Made by a program: the position numbers and the translations under genes
Source of the DNA: Acidobacteriota bacterium
GTDB taxonomy: Bacteria > Acidobacteriota > Terriglobia > Terriglobales > Acidobacteriaceae
NCBI GenBank assembly: GCA_013289795.1
Contig: JABCZH010000012.1
Location: 62,001-126,000 of the forward strand
Reading direction: 5' to 3'
DNA length: 64,000 nt
Notes under the pieces: generated by a model
Told to the model about the DNA's origin: nothing
Database searches by the model: none
Seen by the model: only the letters and a program-made list of their open reading frames with translations
Part shown: one piece after another, positions 60,646-64,000 of the stretch
How positions within the stretch are numbered: the stretch's first letter is position 1
How the letters are laid out: every line of letters begins with the position of its first letter

Positions 60646-62173
60646 TCGCCGTTGCTACTTTCCCACTCGCAATCAACTCCGCAATCCGCGCGAAATCCTG
60701 GTACATCACCCGGTCTTTGTCCATGGTGGGACACACTGACCGGATCGCGGCATGCGCTGCCTGCCCGCGCTTGCCGGGCTTGAGTGGAGCGAGAAAGTCC
60801 AACGCCTGGGCGGCCGCCATGGCTTCAATCGCGAGAACATTATTAGTGTTGGCCACGATTCGTTTCAGCTTCAGCGACGCGGTCATCCCCATGGAAACGT
60901 AGTCTTCCTTGTTGCCTGAGGTGGTGATTGAATCCACTGAAGCAGGGTGTGCGAAGATCTTGTTTTCGCTGACCAGCGCCGCTGCTGTAACCTGCGGCAT
61001 CATGAATCCGGAATTCAATCCTGCGCCTGCTGCCAAAAACGGGGGCAGGCCCTCGCTCAGAGCAGGATTTACCAGCCGTTCCAATCTTCGTTCAGAAATT
61101 CCGGCGAGTGCGCTTAAAGCAATTCCGAGAAAGTCCAGCGCGAACGCCACTGGCTCACCATGGAAATTCCCGCCGGAGAGCACATCACCCTGGCCATCGG
61201 CCTGTTTCAAGTTCTTCACAAACACCAGCGGATTGTCGACTGCGGAGTTGACCTCGGTCTCCATCACCTGGCGGCAGTGGGTGAGCGTGTCACGTACCGC
61301 GCCGTGCACCTGCGGCATGCAGCGCAAGGAGTAGGCGTCCTGCACCCGGTCGCAATCGCGGTGCGACTCGCGAATCTGGCTGCCTTCGAGCATGCGCCGC
61401 AGGTTCTCCGCCGTCTTCAACTGACCGGCATGCGGGCGCGCACGATGGATGCGTTCGTCGAATGCAACATCGGTTCCGCGCAGCGCGTCCAGGGTGAGCG
61501 AGCCGATCACGTCCGCCGAGTCCATCAGAGTTTCCGCCGTCAAGAGCGCCAGGATGCCGACTGCTAGCATGCCCTGCGTACCATTGATCAGCGAGACAGC
61601 TTCCTTTGCTTCCAGGACCAGCGGCTTGACCTGGGCACGGCGCAACGCATCGGCGGTGGGAACGCGTGCGCCCTGGTCATCCAGACATTCACCTTCGCCG
61701 ATCAACGCCAGCGCCAAATGAGCCAGGGGCGCGAGGTCTCCGCTGGCGCCGACGCTGCCCTGCGATGGCACAAAGGGCGTGACTCCGCGATTCAGCATTT
61801 CGCAGAGTGTGTCGATAGTCTCGGTGCGTACGCCGGAGTAGCCCTTGGAAAGTGAGTTGGCCCGCAACAGTATCATGGCGCGGACTTCCGCCGCTGACAG
61901 TTGCTCCCCGACCCCGACCGCGTGCGAACGCACCAGATTGACTTGCATCTCACGAATCTGTTCGCCGGCGATGCGCACGTCGCTCAGTTTGCCCACACCG
62001 GTGGTGATGGCATAAGAAACCTGGTTGTTGGCGATCAGAGTATCGACCACGACGCGCGCCCGCTGCACGGCTGCGCGGGCGTCCGGAGCGAGCAACACGG
62101 GTCGATGTCCGGTCGCGACCTCGCGAACGGCCTCCAGGGTCAAATCGTTGCCGTTGATGTGCAGAGCGTTCAC
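60638..62173 (-). CDS. hutH: histidine ammonia-lyase
   Basis: 511 residues. The MIO prosthetic group triad A143-S144-G145 (GSVGASGDLAPLAH) is intact, as are YAITTGVGKLSDVRI (catalytic Tyr region), NGTQGML and SGNKEDYVSMGM. It deaminates histidine to urocanate. Other hut genes are absent here. It starts 5 bp after the thioesterase stop, so it is in the same transcription unit. Confidence 0.95.
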   Translation of the reverse strand: MNALHINGNDLTLEAVREVATGHRPVLLAPDARAAVQRARVVVDTLIANNQVSYAITTGVGKLSDVRIAGEQIREMQVNLVRSHAVGVGEQLSAAEVRAMILLRANSLSKGYSGVRTETIDTLCEMLNRGVTPFVPSQGSVGASGDLAPLAHLALALIGEGECLDDQGARVPTADALRRAQVKPLVLEAKEAVSLINGTQGMLAVGILALLTAETLMDSADVIGSLTLDALRGTDVAFDERIHRARPHAGQLKTAENLRRMLEGSQIRESHRDCDRVQDAYSLRCMPQVHGAVRDTLTHCRQVMETEVNSAVDNPLVFVKNLKQADGQGDVLSGGNFHGEPVAFALDFLGIALSALAGISERRLERLVNPALSEGLPPFLAAGAGLNSGFMMPQVTAAALVSENKIFAHPASVDSITTSGNKEDYVSMGMTASLKLKRIVANTNNVLAIEAMAAAQALDFLAPLKPGKRGQAAHAAIRSVCPTMDKDRVMYQDFARIAELIASGKVATAIE

Positions 62174-62178
62174 GTTGG

Positions 62179-62631
62179 TTATTTTCCTGCTGCCGCCCGC
62201 AGCGCCTTCATGTATTTCTCTGGAAACGACGTGCTTTTCTTCTCTGAGTCGATGGCCATGTGCATGGTCTCACCCGTGGCTAGCAACTTCCCGTCACTTG
62301 CGCGCAGCAACTCGTATCCGAACTGCGCCATGGATTCGCGCACGTTCTTCAAATGAGTGCGTACGATGACTTCCTCATCGTAAACCGCGGGGACCCGGTA
62401 ACGGCAGCGGGCGTCCACCACCGGCATGTGGCAATTGTCATTCTGCTCCATGTCTTTATAAGAGAACCCCAATTGCCGCAACAGTTCCACGCGGCCCACT
62501 TCAAACCAGATGAAATGGTTGGAGTGGTAAGCCACACCCATCTGGTCGGTCTCAGCGTACCGTACCCGCAGGCGCACTTCATTGACCACCGGAGTAGAGT
62601 TGTTCCCGCCGGCCTTCACCTGCCGCTCCAC
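62179..62631 (-). CDS. YbgC/4HBT-type acyl-CoA thioesterase
   Basis: 150 residues from a GTG at 62631 that overlaps the hydratase gene by 16 bp. VRLRVRYAETDQMGVAYHSN is the YbgC active-site signature (Asp in YAETDQMGV), with FSYKDMEQNDNCHMPVVDAR and VIVRTHLKNVRESMAQFGYE following. It hydrolyses short acyl-CoA esters, plausibly intermediates of the neighbouring hydratase and lyase. Confidence 0.92.
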   Translation of the reverse strand: MERQVKAGGNNSTPVVNEVRLRVRYAETDQMGVAYHSNHFIWFEVGRVELLRQLGFSYKDMEQNDNCHMPVVDARCRYRVPAVYDEEVIVRTHLKNVRESMAQFGYELLRASDGKLLATGETMHMAIDSEKKSTSFPEKYMKALRAAAGK

Positions 62632-63398
62632 TGTGGCTTGCGCTTTTCGAGAAACGACGCGATGCCTTCTTTGAAGTCATGAGTCGAGCGAATCGCGGCG
62701 TTCTCGCGCACGGCAGCTTGAATCTGCGCGTCGAGCTCGCGACGGGCATGGTCGCTCAACAGGCGCTTGGTGCTGGTCAGCGACGCCGGACTATTCTCCA
62801 TCAGTTGTGCAGCCAGTTCCTGCGCGCGAGACATCAGCTTCTCTGCGGCGACTATTTCGTTGATCAATCCAATGCGATGCGCTTCCTGTGCGTCGATGAT
62901 TCTGCCAGTCAACAGCAAATCGCGCGCATGTTTCTCGCCGATTTGACGCAACAAAAACGTGGAAACGATTGCAGGCACAAATCCGATCCGTACTTCGGTG
63001 TAGCCAAACTTCGATTCTGGCACGGCCAGGGTAAAGTCACACAACGTGGCTAATCCGCAACCTCCTGCGACAGCGGCTCCGTTAACCGCGGCGATCGTTG
63101 GTTTTGGGAAGTCGTAAAGCGTGCGGAACAGCCTTGCCATGGTTTCGGAATCTTTGAGACTCTGTTCCGGGGGGCGTCCGCTCAGGGCCTTCAGGTTGTC
63201 CAGGTCCATACCGGAACAGAAGGCCTTGCCCGCGCCGGTCAGGATCAATATCTGCGCCGAAGACGCGGCGATTTCGTCCAACGACGCCAGCAGGTCTTCG
63301 ATCAACTCGTAGCTGATGGCGTTACGCTTGTCTGGGCGGTTAAGCGTGATGGTTGCCACGCCGGAATCAATCGCAAGTTGGATGGTTGTGTATGCCAT
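62616..63398 (-). CDS. enoyl-CoA hydratase/isomerase family protein
   Basis: 260 residues. Crotonase-fold motifs: ATITLNRPDKRNAIS, ILTGAGKAFCSGMDLDNLKA (first oxyanion segment) and PTIAAVNGAAVAGGCGLATL (second), then FGYTEVRIGFVPAIVSTFLL and AHRIGLINEIV. Being next to HMG-CoA lyase, it may be the methylglutaconyl-CoA hydratase of leucine breakdown; this is an inference from context. Confidence 0.93.
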   Translation of the reverse strand: MAYTTIQLAIDSGVATITLNRPDKRNAISYELIEDLLASLDEIAASSAQILILTGAGKAFCSGMDLDNLKALSGRPPEQSLKDSETMARLFRTLYDFPKPTIAAVNGAAVAGGCGLATLCDFTLAVPESKFGYTEVRIGFVPAIVSTFLLRQIGEKHARDLLLTGRIIDAQEAHRIGLINEIVAAEKLMSRAQELAAQLMENSPASLTSTKRLLSDHARRELDAQIQAAVRENAAIRSTHDFKEGIASFLEKRKPQWSGR

Positions 63399-63455
63399 GA
63401 AAGAACGGACGAATGAGCACCGATCATCTTACCAACGATTGTCATCACCCGGCGC

Positions 63456-64000
63456 TTAAGACGAAGAGTTCGTATACCGGGCGCCGATTTCTCCCGTCGC
63501 GCGCAACAGCACGTCGAACGGTTTCAAGGCGGGCAGCGAAGCCCCGTGGGCGGCTAGCGCCTCAACTACCTTCTCGGTCGGAATGTTGCCCACGAGTGCA
63601 TCCTGGGCAAACGGGCATCCTCCCAACCCGCCAAGGGCGGAGTCGAAGCGGCGGCAACCTGCTTCATAGGCAGCCACAACTTTTGCCGCCACTTGATCCG
63701 GGCGGCTGTGCAGGTGTACGCCGATTTCAAGATAGCCAAACTTCGCTCTCACCGCCGATACCAGTTCCTTGATCTGCTCGGGTCCGGCAACACCCACGGT
63801 GTCGGCCAGTGAGATCATGCGGATTCCGGAGGATTCGAGGACGTCTACTGCGTTGACCACCTCGGCCACGCTCCATTCGTCGCCGTAGGGATTGCCGAAT
63901 GCCATGGATATATAAACGACGATCCCGAGGCCGGCGTCCTCGCTTTTGTTCTGGATCTTGTCCAATTCATCGATGGCTTCTTCCAGAGTCTGCCGTTGAT
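63456..64000 (-). CDS. hydroxymethylglutaryl-CoA lyase, partial (N-terminus off window)
   Basis: At least 181 residues; the frame is open to the right edge, so the N-terminal part is missing. VVYISMAFGNPYGDEWSVAE, ISLADTVGVAGPEQIKELVS and GVHLHSRPDQVAAKVV are TIM-barrel segments, and the active-site loop GGLGGCPFA contains the catalytic cysteine. The enzyme splits HMG-CoA into acetyl-CoA and acetoacetate, the last step of leucine degradation. It precedes the hydratase gene on the same strand (57-bp gap). Confidence 0.93.
   Translation of the reverse strand, partial: QRQTLEEAIDELDKIQNKSEDAGLGIVVYISMAFGNPYGDEWSVAEVVNAVDVLESSGIRMISLADTVGVAGPEQIKELVSAVRAKFGYLEIGVHLHSRPDQVAAKVVAAYEAGCRRFDSALGGLGGCPFAQDALVGNIPTEKVVEALAAHGASLPALKPFDVLLRATGEIGARYTNSSS

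Overview
The window looks like chromosome of a soil-type Acidobacteriota, most likely class Terriglobia. The evidence is the acidobacterial duplicated orphan permease type ABC transporter, the tandem GloVer-repeat secreted proteins, the CRTAC1/ASPIC-UnbV plus multihaem cytochrome cluster, the VWFA-related secreted protein, GC-rich codon use, and many short palindromic intergenic repeats of the TGTCATCCTGAGCG and GTGGGCCACCC types. This placement rests on gene families known from memory, not on a database search.

Layout. (1) 1-2240: two tandem secreted GloVer-repeat proteins on the minus strand, the second running off the left edge. (2) 2575-9279: cell elongation and RNA decay block on the plus strand: a possible small membrane protein, mrdA (PBP2), rodA, and an RNase E/G gene with a very large insertion in its S1 domain, closed by a strong terminator. 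(3) 9280-24045: a plastic region with four type II toxin-antitoxin modules (VapBC, RelE/RHH, two HigBA-like), their duplicated or broken relatives, a GIY-YIG nuclease, a PD-(D/E)XK nuclease, several repeat families and a tRNA 3' fragment. Ordinary genes are interspersed: methylmalonyl-CoA mutase, a PEGA protein, a thioredoxin-like protein, glgC, a Tat-exported metallo-hydrolase and a DUF1579-type protein. (4) 24215-29305: sedolisin-type protease, ADOP permease and a scar of a second protease-like 3' end. (5) 29346-30133: zeta-toxin module. (6) 30287-35327: ECF sigma/anti-sigma operon with two LiaF-like envelope proteins, followed by an EAL-HDOD protein. (7) 35349-38730: a minus-strand operon of a PQQ-like propeller protein, an Asp-box propeller protein and a 25-residue PqqA-like peptide, without pqqBCDE in the window. 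(8) 39174-41758: GAF, rhodanese and two PilZ-type regulators. (9) 41846-49925: pentahaem cytochrome/TPR protein and two ASPIC/UnbV FG-GAP proteins. (10) 50051-64000: amino-acid permease, GH2 exo-glucosaminidase-like enzyme, PpiD-like foldase, malQ, a zinc-ribbon/XRE regulator, an HD protein, a VWA protein, and a minus-strand catabolic operon (HMG-CoA lyase, enoyl-CoA hydratase, thioesterase, hutH).

Functional picture. The core genes serve cell shape, RNA turnover, glycogen and alpha-glucan metabolism (glgC, malQ), acyl-CoA and amino-acid catabolism (mutase, HMG-CoA lyase, hydratase, hutH), envelope stress sensing and secreted degradation. The most unusual items are the orphan PqqA-like peptide in an operon of secreted propellers, the cytochrome/ASPIC cluster with a large uncharacterised C-terminal region, and the dense toxin-antitoxin and repeat landscape with visible duplication, truncation and deletion scars. 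No rRNA, complete tRNA, CRISPR array or transposase gene was recognised.
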